Part shown: positions 28,117-37,163 of the stretch, piece by piece
Position numbering within the stretch: the stretch's first letter is position 1
Layout: every line of letters starts with the position of its first letter
DNA from: Hymenobacter sp. J193
GTDB taxonomy: Bacteria > Bacteroidota > Bacteroidia > Cytophagales > Hymenobacteraceae
Assembly: GCF_024700075.1 (NCBI RefSeq)
Contig: NZ_JAJONE010000001.1
Coordinates: 62,001 to 126,000, forward strand
Length of the DNA stretch: 64,000 nucleotides
Direction: 5' to 3'
The notes under the pieces: generated by a model
Seen by the model: the letters and a program-made list of their open reading frames with translations, nothing else
Databases searched by the model: none
What the model was told of the DNA's origin: nothing
Translations under genes and position numbers: made by a program

Positions 28117-29460
28117 ATGTCGATTTCTCTGCGCCCCGCGCTGTATCTATTTGTGTTTCTGTTGGCAGCCTGCGGCAAGCAGCAAACCCTGCAGGGCATT
28201 TTTCATCAGCCTACCACTCCTCACGAGACCTACGCCCGCCGCCTGCGTCAGGCCGGACTCGATGGCACCGCCCTGGGCCGGGATTGGCTAACTGCCGCCG
28301 ACAAGGCCTTGCGCGACTCTCTGGTCGTGACGCTGCCCTTTGAGGAAACCGGCTACTTCCGGGCCGAGCGCGCCACGGCGGCATCCTACCGCTACGCCGT
28401 ACGGGCCGGCGAAACGGTGCGGGTAAGCCTGGCATTAGCACCCGGCACTCAGGCCCACGTGTTTCTCGATGCCTTCGAGCTGCACCCCGACCGCGCCGCG
28501 CCCACCCACCTGGCTTCCGCCGACACTACTACCCTTTCTTTTAGCTATGTGGTGGAAGATGACCGGCAGCATCTGCTGCGCGTGCAGCCCGAGCTGCTGC
28601 GTACCGGCCGCTACACCCTCCGCATTCAGCGCACGCCTTCGCTTTCCTTCCCGGTACAGGGCAAAAACGATGTGGCCGTGGGCTCGTTCTGGGGGGCCGA
28701 GCGCGACCAGGGCGCCCGCCTGCACGAGGGCATCGACATTTTTGCCAGGCGCGGTACGCCGGTGGTGGCTGCTGCTGCCGGCTACATCACCCGCGTAAAT
28801 GAAACGCCGCGCGGAGGCAAAGTAGTCTGGCTGGCCGACGCCGCCCACGGCCAGCACATCTACTACGCCCACCTCGACCGGCAGCTGGTGCAGCCCGGCC
28901 AGCAGGTACGCATTGGGGATACACTGGGGCTGGTGGGCAATACAGGCAACGCCCGCACCACCCAGCCCCACCTGCACTTTGGCGTGTACCGCGCCGGCCG
29001 CGGGGCCGTGGACCCCTATCCCTTCGTACGCCGCGCCGATGCGGCCCCGGCCGCCCCGCGCAGCCTGCCCGCCCGGCTGGGCCAGTGGGTGCGCGTGCGC
29101 GACAAAGCCACCGACTTGCGCCGCAGCCCTGCCTACAAAGCCGGGAAACTAGCCAGCCTGCCCCGCCACACCGCCCTCTACGTGCTGGGGGCCCAGGCCG
29201 AGTGGTACCGCGTGGAGCAGCCTGACGGCCTCGTAGGCTACCTGCCCACCCGCGCCGTAACGCTTGCCGCCGAGCCCCTGCGCCGCGAAACGCTGCCGGC
29301 CGTAGCTAACCTTTTTGCTTTACCCCAAATAAACGCGCCCCAGCTCAGTTCTTTACCGGCACGCAGTACCGTAGCGGTGCTGGGTGAGTTTGCGGGCTAC
29401 CGGTTGGTGCGGGAAAGCAGCGGCGGGCTGGGCTGGCTGCCGGCCGGCCAAAAATCCTGA
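28117..29460 (+). CDS. M23 peptidase lipoprotein with SH3-type domains
   Basis: 447 residues. Lipobox signal peptide (LYLFVFLLAAC). An N-terminal beta domain of about 150 residues (VRVSLALAPGTQAHVFLDAF) is followed by a LytM/M23 domain. Zinc ligands lie in LHEGIDIFARRGTPV (H and D) and QPHLHFGVY (HxH), with GNTGNARTT between. An SH3-like segment follows (VRVRDKATDLRRSP, WYRVEQPDGLVGYLP), and a weaker second one ends GGLGWLPAG. It likely cleaves peptidoglycan cross-bridges at the outer membrane. Its ATG is 162 bases from the divergent XRE regulator start. Confidence 0.92.
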   Translation: MSISLRPALYLFVFLLAACGKQQTLQGIFHQPTTPHETYARRLRQAGLDGTALGRDWLTAADKALRDSLVVTLPFEETGYFRAERATAASYRYAVRAGETVRVSLALAPGTQAHVFLDAFELHPDRAAPTHLASADTTTLSFSYVVEDDRQHLLRVQPELLRTGRYTLRIQRTPSLSFPVQGKNDVAVGSFWGAERDQGARLHEGIDIFARRGTPVVAAAAGYITRVNETPRGGKVVWLADAAHGQHIYYAHLDRQLVQPGQQVRIGDTLGLVGNTGNARTTQPHLHFGVYRAGRGAVDPYPFVRRADAAPAAPRSLPARLGQWVRVRDKATDLRRSPAYKAGKLASLPRHTALYVLGAQAEWYRVEQPDGLVGYLPTRAVTLAAEPLRRETLPAVANLFALPQINAPQLSSLPARSTVAVLGEFAGYRLVRESSGGLGWLPAGQKS

Positions 29461-29610
29461 CTGCCCCGCCCTTCTTCATTTCGGCTTCACGCGGCTACGC
29501 TAGCTTAGCTGCGGTGAATTGGCAGTGGTATGAGGCAGTTCCGGTTGCTGAGAGCCTCCCCCTATTTGCGAAACCTGCAGTAGGCTCCTGTTCTCCCTAT
29601 TCATATATAC

Positions 29611-29643
29611 AAAAGCTCCAGCCAAAATATGGCTGGAGCTTTT
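29611..29643. terminator. Bidirectional terminator
   Basis: Perfect 13-base stem AAAAGCTCCAGCC / GGCTGGAGCTTTT with loop AAAATAT, between the converging M23 and lipoprotein genes. The 150 bases before it (29461-29610) show no gene. Confidence 0.9.
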
Positions 29644-29669
29644 CTTTGGTTCGGTTGTCTAGTTTTCCC

Positions 29670-30269
29670 TTACTCAGCTACTACCACCGCCTTATTCAGC
29701 TTGCGGGCATAGGCGATACGCCGTTCCCGGCCGTCACTGGTCGTGTAGTCGAAGCCCACGGAGCGGTTATCGTCGCGTACGGCCTGCCAGGCTTCCTGGT
29801 CGGCTACGGTGGCCGTCTGCATGCTGCGCGGTACGGCCGGAGAAGTGAACTTATCGGCCTGAAAGAAGCCGTTCATGGACTTGAGAATGGCAATTTCCTT
29901 GTCGCGCACGGTAGCGGCCTGGGGGGCTTCCAGCTCCCGCTCGTCCAGCAGCGCCGTAGCTGGCATCACCTCGTTGCGGAGGGTGTCGCCTTGGCTGTTG
30001 ATGATCAGGAAGCGGGCCTGGCTGTTGATGATCTTGGTGCCTTGCAGCAGCAATACAAACTGGTCTTTCGACTTGGGGTCGGAGAATTCGTGGGTGGTGC
30101 GCACGGCATTCAGCACGCTGGTGGGCGTGAGGCGGGCACGCTGGCCTTCGGGGGTGGGAGTAAATACCCGGTCAGCATTCTTGGACGTGGCCGATTCGCG
30201 CTCGGTAGTGATACAGGAAGCCTGCATCAATAAGAAGCCGAAGGACACGGGGAGCAGCAGTTTTTTCAT
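29670..30269 (-). CDS. Hypothetical lipoprotein
   Basis: 199 residues from ATG 30269; the lipobox is LMQASC after a short hydrophobic stretch (LLLPVSFGFLL). The mature protein has a charged start and alternating beta/helical segments (TPTSVLNAVRTTHEF, QFVLLLQGTKIINSQARFLI, SVGFDYTTSDGRERRIAYA). No domain is recognised. The frame extends upstream without another good start. It is separated from the next minus-strand gene by 176 bases, so it is probably a single unit. Confidence 0.75.
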   Translation of the reverse strand: MKKLLLPVSFGFLLMQASCITTERESATSKNADRVFTPTPEGQRARLTPTSVLNAVRTTHEFSDPKSKDQFVLLLQGTKIINSQARFLIINSQGDTLRNEVMPATALLDERELEAPQAATVRDKEIAILKSMNGFFQADKFTSPAVPRSMQTATVADQEAWQAVRDDNRSVGFDYTTSDGRERRIAYARKLNKAVVVAE

Positions 30270-30445
30270 GGGAAGAGCGAAACGGTGTCGGGCAAAAAGA
30301 AACCGGGATAAAGCCGCTACGCCGGTTGGCGAAGCGGCAGCGGGCCGCCGGATGCAGTAAACGGCCCGACAAAAGTGCAATAAGAGGGCAATGTAGGGGC
30401 ACATACGGCAAAGGATGTTGGAAGTTAGCCTTTGCCGGCCCGTTG

Positions 30446-31156
30446 TCAGAACCAGCCCAGCTCCAGGCCTACTGTCCAGCGTGGCGGCTCCGCCCAACCG
30501 GTGGTTTCGGCGCCCTGCCAGCTGGTGGAAAAGCGCCGCCGGGCTACCACGGCGTACCGGTCGGAGCCCAGGCGGGCACTGGCCCCGTAGGTCCAGCGGG
30601 CGGCGTACGGCAGGCCCCGCTCGGTTACTTTCACCACCTTAGCGCCGGCGGCAGGGCTGTCCTTGTAGCTGTGAAGCGTGGAAAAAGCCCAGCCGCCCCA
30701 GCCGCCTACATCCACGTAGCGGCCGATAACGTTGCCGCGCCGGCCCACATTCAGACGAAGAAAGGGCTCGGCCTGTACCTGCTGCCAGGTTAGGCTTTCC
30801 TGGTCGTACTGGGCGGCGGTGGGCAGCTGCTTGGAAGCGCGCTGGTCGAGCCGGTAGGTCAGGCGGCAGTACTGCCCATTCAGCCCCAGCGCCAACTGCT
30901 GACTTAACCGCCACTTCTGGCGCCAGCCCAGAAACAGTTCCCCCGAAGCTCCGTAGCGCAGCGGTATAGCAGCCGCACTGGTCCCCACCACTGGCGCGTA
31001 CCCAATGTATGCATGGCCAAAATGGGCCCGGTTGGGGCCGGAGCGCTGCACGGCCGTATCGGCGGCTACATCCCCTTGAAACAGCACACGCTGCGCGGCC
31101 AATGGCAGGCAGCTACCCAGCCCTACAATCGCACTCAACAGTAGTCCTTTCTTCAT
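30446..31156 (-). CDS. Putative outer-membrane beta-barrel protein
   Basis: 236 residues. Signal peptide MKKGLLLSAIVGLGSCLPLAA. The mature part has many short amphipathic beta strands ending in aromatic residues (SGELFLGWRQKWRLSQQLAL, AEPFLRLNVGRRGNVIGRYV, YAARWTYGASARLGSDRYAV). The C-terminus WTVGLELGWF has the terminal phenylalanine typical of outer-membrane barrels. The specific function is unknown. Its ATG overlaps the stop codon of the subtilase gene by four bases (ATGA), so the two are translationally coupled and may work together in secretion or at the surface. Confidence 0.7.
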   Translation of the reverse strand: MKKGLLLSAIVGLGSCLPLAAQRVLFQGDVAADTAVQRSGPNRAHFGHAYIGYAPVVGTSAAAIPLRYGASGELFLGWRQKWRLSQQLALGLNGQYCRLTYRLDQRASKQLPTAAQYDQESLTWQQVQAEPFLRLNVGRRGNVIGRYVDVGGWGGWAFSTLHSYKDSPAAGAKVVKVTERGLPYAARWTYGASARLGSDRYAVVARRRFSTSWQGAETTGWAEPPRWTVGLELGWF

Positions 31157-32874
31157 GGCTGCACGGTATAAGCCTGCGTGTAGCCGTTCAGCGAAGCCCG
31201 CACGGTATCATGGGGCCGCAGCTGGGCCAAGGGAAAACGGGCCACCAGGCGCTGTTTTACTTCCCGGATTTCATAGATCCGCAGCACCCCACGCGCATCG
31301 GCTACGTGCAGGTACAGGTAGCCCGGAGCCTGCGCCACGGCCGCCGTCGGGGTATCGTCGTCGAGCAGCTGCCCCACGGCGGGTACAGGCTCTGGGTTTT
31401 CAGGTAGCGGCGACAAGTCACCCGTCGGTTGGCGCACGACTATCGACAGGGTAGAATCGGTGCGCACGAAATCGAACGTGGGGGCCGGAACAGCGGCCGG
31501 CGGGGCCAGAAAACGGGCAGCGCCGGGTACCCCGTAGCCCTGGGCGTAATCGAAGTACGGGTACAGGCTGCCGGCTTGCTGCAGCGCCTGAAACAATTGC
31601 CCAACGGTGAACTGACGCTGCTGCTGCCAGAAGCAGGCGGCCAGCCCGGCCACCAGAGGGCTGGCAAACGAAGTGCCCTCCGTCCGCTCGTAGCCGCCGG
31701 GCACGGCCGTAATAGCTTCGCCAAAGGCGGCCACGTTGGGCTTCAGGCGCCGGTCGGCGGTGGGCCCGCGCGAGGAAAAGCTTTCCGGCAGCCAGGTTGC
31801 CGGGTCAATACCGCCCACGGCAAGCACGGAATCCTGGTCGGCGGGCGTGCCCACGATGCCCCAGCGGATGTCGTCGCCGTCGTTGCCGGCCGCGCACACC
31901 ACCAGCATGCCTTTGCGCACGGCCAGGGCAGCGGCGCGGGCTACGAGGCTGGTGCGGCCGTTCATCTGCTCCCGAAAATAGCGTCGCTCGGTATAGCCCA
32001 AAGAGGAGTTGATGATGTCGGCCCCGTTGCGGTCGGCCCACTCCACGGCGGCCAGCCAGGCTTCTTCCTCGCTGTACCGCTCACTTCCTTCGCGCTCGGT
32101 GCGGGCCAGCAGAAATTCCGCTTCCGGGGCCAGGCCCAGGGCAGTGCTGTCGGGAAGGCGGCCGGCCAGGCAGGAAAGCACCTGGGTGCCGTGGGTGCCG
32201 TAGCCATATACAAAAGGCCGCTGGCGAATAAAGTCCCAGGTAGCCGCCACCTTTTGGCCGCCGCGTAGGTGCTCGAAGGCCGGATGCACATCAGTCCCTA
32301 GAAAGCCTACGTCGAAGATGGCAATGCGCAGGCCCCGGCCCGTGAGGCGGGCCTGCCGCAGCTGCGCGGCTCCAAGGGCGGCCGTTTGCTGGCGGGCCAG
32401 CAGCTGGTCGGTTTCGGAAAGCGTGCTTTCAGCTGTTGAATGAGAGGCCGAAGCAGCTGGCCGGGCATCGGGTGTAGTGGCGGGGGTGCGCGCAACCACG
32501 GCCTGCACGCCCGGCAGGAGGCGCAGGGCCGCCGCCTGGGCAGGTGTAGCGCGACAGGCCACGGCATTGCACCAGCGGCTCACAGACGTAATGGTATCGG
32601 TATGCTGCCGGATGGCTTGTACGTAGGCCGGGGGCACGGGAAAATCGGTGCTGTCGGCGGGTGGCAGGTGCTGGCGCAGGCGGCGCTGCTGGGCAGCCGG
32701 CGTGAAATACGTAGCTGCATCGAGCGTGCTTCCCTTCTTGTTGCGCAGCAGCACCCAGTACGGAGCGGTGGGCGGCGGGCCGGGAGCCGCCAGGGCCGGG
32801 CCGGCGAAGCTGGCCAGCACAAGTAAGAGTATGTTTTTTCGGATTCGGCGACTGAAGGCCAGACAACACTCCAT
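31153..32874 (-). CDS. S8-family (subtilisin-like) serine peptidase
   Basis: 573 residues from ATG 32874. Signal peptide ending AGPALAAPG, then a short prodomain-like region. The S8 domain carries D188 in LRIAIFDVGFLGTD, H228 in GYGTHGTQVLSCLAG, N331 in VCAAGNDGDD and S402 in GTSFASPLVAGL. A C-terminal beta domain of about 110 residues follows, without an obvious T9SS sorting signature. All catalytic residues are present, so it should be an active secreted protease. It is the first gene of a two-gene unit with the putative outer-membrane protein downstream. Confidence 0.93.
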   Translation of the reverse strand: MECCLAFSRRIRKNILLLVLASFAGPALAAPGPPPTAPYWVLLRNKKGSTLDAATYFTPAAQQRRLRQHLPPADSTDFPVPPAYVQAIRQHTDTITSVSRWCNAVACRATPAQAAALRLLPGVQAVVARTPATTPDARPAASASHSTAESTLSETDQLLARQQTAALGAAQLRQARLTGRGLRIAIFDVGFLGTDVHPAFEHLRGGQKVAATWDFIRQRPFVYGYGTHGTQVLSCLAGRLPDSTALGLAPEAEFLLARTEREGSERYSEEEAWLAAVEWADRNGADIINSSLGYTERRYFREQMNGRTSLVARAAALAVRKGMLVVCAAGNDGDDIRWGIVGTPADQDSVLAVGGIDPATWLPESFSSRGPTADRRLKPNVAAFGEAITAVPGGYERTEGTSFASPLVAGLAACFWQQQRQFTVGQLFQALQQAGSLYPYFDYAQGYGVPGAARFLAPPAAVPAPTFDFVRTDSTLSIVVRQPTGDLSPLPENPEPVPAVGQLLDDDTPTAAVAQAPGYLYLHVADARGVLRIYEIREVKQRLVARFPLAQLRPHDTVRASLNGYTQAYTVQP

Positions 32875-33031
32875 AGAGAATACAAGCTCCGCCCGGGGCA
32901 CGGCGGGGCCGCGAAGGTACAGGTTCGGGGCGGGCAGCGCAACCAAGGGCCCCGGAGGCTCGGTAACTGCCCGGCTTCCCGGCCCGTTTCAGGCAGCAGT
33001 TCATTTGTTTTCCAACTGACTTTCCTGAATC

Positions 33032-33865
33032 ATGTCTCATTCATTGCTTCGTACTTCCTTCCTGGCGCTGCTTGGCCTGGCCGGCCTGCAGGGCGCTACC
33101 TCCTGCGTATCCCAGAAGAAATACACCGAGCTGCAGCAGCAATACCAGGCCCTCACCCAGTCGCGCGACCAGCTGCAGGCCAGCAAGCAGGCCCTGGAGC
33201 AGGACAAGACCCGCACCGAAGAAGCCCTGCGCACCAGCCTGCTCAGCAAAAACCAGCAGGTAAACCAGCTCAACGAAAACCTGAGCGGGGCCCAGCAAAC
33301 CAACTCGCAGCTCTCGGCTGATCTGCGCTCGAAGGAAGCCCGCATTGCCGAAATGCAGCGCATACTGGAGCAGAAAGACCAGGCCGTGAAGGCCCTGCGC
33401 CAGAAGGTGGCCGACGCGCTGCTGGGCTTCAACGCCAACGACCTGCAGGTGAACCTGCGCAACGGCAAAGTGTACGTGTCGCTCTCGGAGCAGTTGCTGT
33501 TTAAATCGGGCTCCACCAAGGTTGACCCCAAAGGCCAGGAAGCCCTGAAAAAGCTGGCCACGGCGCTGCAGGGCAACCAGGACGTGAACGTGCTGGTGGA
33601 AGGCCACACCGACAACGTACCCATTCTGAAGGGCACCGCCGGCCTGCAGGATAACTGGGATTTGAGCGTGCTGCGGGCCACCGAAATTACCCGCATTCTC
33701 ACGCAGGCCGGACTGAGCAGCACTCAGGTGACACCCTCCGGCCGCGCTCAACACGTGCCCGTAGCCCAGAACGATACGCCCGCCAATAAATCCCTGAACC
33801 GCCGCACGGAAATTATTCTCACGCCTAAGCTGGATGAGTTATTTCAGATTCTGGAGCAGAATTAA
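33032..33865 (+). CDS. OmpA-family lipoprotein with coiled coil
   Basis: 277 residues. Lipobox signal peptide (LLGLAGLQGATSC). Residues 28-130 form a Gln/Glu-rich coiled coil with heptad character (YQALTQSRDQLQASKQALEQ). The C-terminal OmpA domain (about 145-270) shows LLFKSGSTKVDPKGQEAL, VEGHTDNVPI, LSVLRATEITRIL and NRRTEIILTP. It should bind peptidoglycan and span the periplasm as a structural tether. It is divergent from the subtilase gene. Downstream lie 324 AT-rich bases without a recognised gene, apart from the promoter of the gene at 34190. Confidence 0.92.
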   Translation: MSHSLLRTSFLALLGLAGLQGATSCVSQKKYTELQQQYQALTQSRDQLQASKQALEQDKTRTEEALRTSLLSKNQQVNQLNENLSGAQQTNSQLSADLRSKEARIAEMQRILEQKDQAVKALRQKVADALLGFNANDLQVNLRNGKVYVSLSEQLLFKSGSTKVDPKGQEALKKLATALQGNQDVNVLVEGHTDNVPILKGTAGLQDNWDLSVLRATEITRILTQAGLSSTQVTPSGRAQHVPVAQNDTPANKSLNRRTEIILTPKLDELFQILEQN

Positions 33866-34088
33866 CTAACTGATATGCCTGGGCAGCGGCGCATTATACT
33901 GAGGCCATTACGAAGTTTTTTCTCCTGGCACTCAGCGTATTTTTCCGCCTGATTTGCGGCAGTAAGCCACAATCGGCTTGCAAACTACCCCCCGCTATTG
34001 CGCACCTCGCAGCTGGCCTGCATCTGAAATTGACCGCCTATTGCCAAAAGGCCCAAAAAAGAAATTTGAATAATTAAAACTAAAAAAG

Positions 34089-34138
34089 CTGCTTATCGAA
34101 TAAGCAGTTGCCTAGCGGAATTTTTTATTCCACCTTTG
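34089..34138 (+). promoter_or_regulatory. Promoter with overlapping palindrome upstream of AT-hook gene
   Basis: A -33 TTG at 34108-34110 and a -7-like CACCTTTG at 34131-34138 are 20 bases apart. Immediately upstream is a perfect 8-base palindrome CTGCTTAT cga ATAAGCAG (34089-34107) that touches the -33 element and could be an operator. The 60 bases before it are very AT-rich. Confidence 0.5.
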
Positions 34139-34189
34139 AGCCGAGTTTTTATTTCATTTCTTTCAACCTCACAACAAACTCCCCAGCAC

Positions 34190-34426
34190 ATGGCAACTGC
34201 CGACCTCAATAAGCTGCAACAGATTCTGGCCAATGCCGAAGAAAACGAAGCCGTAATCGGTCAGATTCGCAAGAACATGACGAAGGTGGCCGATCTGATT
34301 GCCGAAATCAACACGATGCTGGAGCCTGGCTACAAGCCCGCCGCCAAAGAGCGTAAGCCCCGCGCTGCTTCTACCGGCACCGGCAAGCGCCCCGGTCGCC
34401 CCCGCAAATCGGAAGCCGCTGCGTAA
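34190..34426 (+). CDS. Small basic AT-hook-like DNA-binding protein
   Basis: 78 residues from ATG 34190. An N-terminal helix pair (LNKLQQILANAEENEAVIGQ, KNMTKVADLIAEINTML) is followed by a basic Ala/Lys/Arg tail. The tail contains GKRPGRPRKS, which has the GRP core of an AT-hook. This suggests a small nucleoid-associated protein that dimerises through the helices and grips the minor groove of AT-rich DNA. The gene is a separate unit with its own promoter and strong terminator. The AT-rich, palindrome-bearing promoter might be bound by the protein itself. The function is inferred from composition. Confidence 0.7.
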   Translation: MATADLNKLQQILANAEENEAVIGQIRKNMTKVADLIAEINTMLEPGYKPAAKERKPRAASTGTGKRPGRPRKSEAAA

Positions 34427-34452
34427 CCAGCAGGCTGTTTATAGTTCCGAAG

Positions 34453-34489
34453 GAATTCCCTGTGAGGCTTAGTGTTTCACAGGGAATTC
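34453..34489 (+). terminator. Terminator after AT-hook gene
   Basis: Perfect 13-base stem GAATTCCCTGTGA / TCACAGGGAATTC with an 11-base loop, followed by TATTTT. Confidence 0.85.
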
Positions 34490-34551
34490 TATTTTCTGCC
34501 CATAGGGCAACGGTAATTATTCTTCGCAGCCACGCGCAGCATTTTAATTAT

Positions 34552-35124
34552 TTAGTTTGGTTGGCCGCTAGCGGATAGGTGGAATTCAGCGGCTACTTCC
34601 CAGGATTTGCCATCGTGCTCAAACAACGTAAGCTGTTGCACCGGGAACTGCGCGGCATAATTCCGGGCGGCAAATATTTTTTGAAGCTCCGGCACATTAT
34701 CGGCGGGCAGGTCGCGGGTGGCCAGCGTCATATGCGGGGTAAATGGCCGGTTTTCGAGGGAAATATTCAACTGATGCAGGCGGCACCACTGCGCGAGGCG
34801 CTGGTTAAAATCCTTTAATATTCCGGGAGAATTAACCGAAATAAATAACGTGCGGCTGCCAAACCACGCAAAATCCCGCAAACTCACCATAAACTCCGTT
34901 TCGGAAGCAGCAAAACGGGCCAGTACTTCTGCCGCCTGCCGGGCAAATGCAGCCGGGCGATGCACAGGCGGCCACAGCGTAATGTGCGGCCGCAGCCGGA
35001 CCGCATTGCGGCTGCCCGTCAGGATATGAACTTCCTGCTTGAGGGCCCACACCTGCCCCAGCACGGGCTCCGGTGGTACAATAGCCAGCAGGTAAAGCGA
35101 AGTTGGGTTGGTGCGAGTAGCCAC
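34552..35124 (-). CDS. 2'-5' RNA ligase / 2H phosphoesterase family protein
   Basis: 190 residues with the two HxT motifs of the 2H superfamily, HITLWPP and HMTLATRD, about 85 residues apart, embedded in the typical fold (YLLAIVPPEPVLGQVWALKQ, AQFPVQQLTLFEHDGKSWEV). Members are cyclic phosphodiesterases or RNA ligases acting on 2',3'-cyclic phosphates. The true substrate here is unknown. The gene is 5 bases downstream of the hypothetical gene at 35130-35600, indicating a two-gene operon. Confidence 0.88.
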   Translation of the reverse strand: MATRTNPTSLYLLAIVPPEPVLGQVWALKQEVHILTGSRNAVRLRPHITLWPPVHRPAAFARQAAEVLARFAASETEFMVSLRDFAWFGSRTLFISVNSPGILKDFNQRLAQWCRLHQLNISLENRPFTPHMTLATRDLPADNVPELQKIFAARNYAAQFPVQQLTLFEHDGKSWEVAAEFHLSASGQPN

Positions 35125-35129
35125 GTTAT

Positions 35130-35600
35130 TTAGTGCGGGTATACCTTTTCCTCACGAATACAGAGCCACCGGTCACCTACCGAATGCCCTTCGAAATAGG
35201 CAACTTTGCCGGGGATGAAGGAGATAATGGATGTATTACTTGAACCCACAACTTCATGTATAGCATCCTCAACGGGCATTACCAGTTGATGCAGGGACGT
35301 ATCAGCGGACAGGACGTAACACGTTTGTAGGCCGAACTTGGCAATATGCTGCCTAACAAAGGCGCGGTCTTGTTCTCCGCTTCCCTTTGGCAGCTGCGTG
35401 CAATAGCGCAGGTCCAGCGAGGCCCACAGGTTATCCATTCCCCACATCGGGTTGATTCCCAACCGTTCTTCCCGTAAACGGCGCTTGGCGGCTTTCTTCG
35501 ACTCTTCACTTAGTGCAACGCTCCTGGTACGCTTTGTAAGAAATGCAGCCATGAAAGCGTCCAGATGCTCATGCATCGTCTGATAAGAATGGGACTCCAT
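35130..35600 (-). CDS. Hypothetical protein
   Basis: 156 residues from ATG 35600; the frame extends 7 codons further upstream without a better start. The N-terminal half is helical and basic (SYQTMHEHLDAFMAAFLTKR, SEESKKAAKRRLREERLG). The C-terminal half looks globular (YVLSADTSLHQLVMPVEDAI, SIISFIPGKVAYFEGHSVGD, WLCIREEKVYPH). No known domain is recognised. Base composition is less GC-rich than surrounding genes, a mild sign of recent acquisition. It sits just upstream of the 2H phosphoesterase gene. Confidence 0.65.
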   Translation of the reverse strand: MESHSYQTMHEHLDAFMAAFLTKRTRSVALSEESKKAAKRRLREERLGINPMWGMDNLWASLDLRYCTQLPKGSGEQDRAFVRQHIAKFGLQTCYVLSADTSLHQLVMPVEDAIHEVVGSSNTSIISFIPGKVAYFEGHSVGDRWLCIREEKVYPH

Positions 35601-35688
35601 CACAGCCAAAGTTAAAAACATCCTACCGGAATAGCTCCCGGCAGGATGTTAGATAAATTCATTTGCTATAGAGCCAATTACCTAGCAT

Positions 35689-37074
35689 CTACAGCCCGTA
35701 CTTGCTGAGCAGATACACCAACGCGGCCATGCTGGCGTTGCCCAGCTCCAGCTCCCGGCGGTTTACCTTATCGAAAGTATCGGCGGCGGTGTGATGAAGG
35801 TCGAAGTAGCGCTGGGAGTCGCACTCGTAGCCGATGAGCACCTTGGCCTGGTCTTTCAGGGGGCCAATGTCCGTACCGCCGTGACCGGGGGCAATTTCGC
35901 CGCTGCCGTAGGGCTGCAACAGCGGCTGCCACTGCTGCAGCTGGCGCACAGTAGCCGCCGGGCCCTCGATGCCGAAGCCGCGCGGGGTAAACCCTCCCCC
36001 ATCCGACTCCATAGCCGCCAGGTGCTGCTCGCCGGCGGCCTTAGCCAGCTCAGCGTACTTCAGGCCGCCGCGGTTGCCGTTTTCCTCGTTCATGAAGAGC
36101 ACAGCGCGTACCGTACGCTCGGGGCGCAGGCCGGTGGCCTTCAGCAGGCGCAGCACTTCCATGCTCTGCACGCAACCGGTACCGTCGTCGTGGGCGCCCT
36201 GGCCCAGGTCCCAGGAGTCGAGGTGGCCACCTACCGTAATGATTTCGTTGGGGTACTTCGAGCCCTTGATTTCGCCTACCACGTTGTAGCTTTTGGCGTC
36301 GGGTAGCTCGCGACAGCTCATTTCCAGCTCGAAGGTCAGGGTTGGGTTGGCTTTGAGCAGGGCGCTGAGCTGATCGGCGCCGTTGGTGCTGAGGGCGGCG
36401 GCGGGCACTCGGGTCACGCCGTCTTCGTAGCGCATGGTGCCGGTGTGGGGAAAGTCGTCGTGGGCCAGGGACAAACTGCGCACCAGCGCCCCGATGGCGC
36501 CACGCTTGGCGGCTTCGGCAGCCCCGCTACGGCGCTGGTCACCGGCTTCGCCATAGGCCCGGCCGGTTTCGATGTAGGTGGGGTTCATGGGCCGGTTGAA
36601 AAACACGATTTTGCCCTTCACCTGCTCAGCCGGCAAGGCGCGCAGCTCCTGGATGCTCTGCACTTCTACCACCTGGGCCTTCAGCTTGCCGCCCACCGAG
36701 CCGCCCAGGGCGCACACGTTGAAGCTCACCGGCTTGCCTTTGGCGGGCTTGGCTTCGGCTTTTTCCCTGGCGCCCCGCTCCCAGTGAGGCACCATCACTT
36801 CCTGCAGGTACACCCGGTCGAGGCCCATTTTCTCCATCACCTGCTTGCCCCACTGAACGGCCTGCTCGGCCTGAGGCGAGCCGCTGAGGCGGCCCCCAAT
36901 CTGCCCGGTGAGGTAGCGCAGGTTCTCGTAGCTTTCCCCGCGCAGCAGGGCCTCATCGTAGAGCTTGCGAATATTAAGAGAGTCGGTTTTAGTGGTGCCG
37001 GATTGGGCGGCGGCGGGCAAAGCCAGGCCCGCCATCAACAGGCAGGCGGCCAGGGAGGCGCGTAAAAAGGGCAT
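35689..37074 (-). CDS. M28-family peptidase with PA domain
   Basis: 461 residues from ATG 37074. Signal peptide FLRASLAACLLMAGLALPAAAQ. A protease-associated domain is inserted in the middle (VKGKIVFFNRPMN, AAKRGAIGALVRS). The M28 catalytic region shows zinc ligands in GGHLDSWDLGQGAHDDGTG, the Glu pair in MNEENGNRGG, an aspartate in AMESDGGGF and the final histidine in LHHTAADTFD. These enzymes are secreted amino- or carboxypeptidases. It is the last gene of a probable three-gene minus-strand unit with the histidine phosphatase and DUF1028 genes. Confidence 0.92.
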   Translation of the reverse strand: MPFLRASLAACLLMAGLALPAAAQSGTTKTDSLNIRKLYDEALLRGESYENLRYLTGQIGGRLSGSPQAEQAVQWGKQVMEKMGLDRVYLQEVMVPHWERGAREKAEAKPAKGKPVSFNVCALGGSVGGKLKAQVVEVQSIQELRALPAEQVKGKIVFFNRPMNPTYIETGRAYGEAGDQRRSGAAEAAKRGAIGALVRSLSLAHDDFPHTGTMRYEDGVTRVPAAALSTNGADQLSALLKANPTLTFELEMSCRELPDAKSYNVVGEIKGSKYPNEIITVGGHLDSWDLGQGAHDDGTGCVQSMEVLRLLKATGLRPERTVRAVLFMNEENGNRGGLKYAELAKAAGEQHLAAMESDGGGFTPRGFGIEGPAATVRQLQQWQPLLQPYGSGEIAPGHGGTDIGPLKDQAKVLIGYECDSQRYFDLHHTAADTFDKVNRRELELGNASMAALVYLLSKYGL

Positions 37075-37163
37075 CAAAGGAAAGGCTAAAAGAAGAGGGA
37101 TTCGTGGCCTAAAGTAACTACCCGAGGCTAACTGTTGCACGCAAAAGTTAATCCGCAGGCGCT

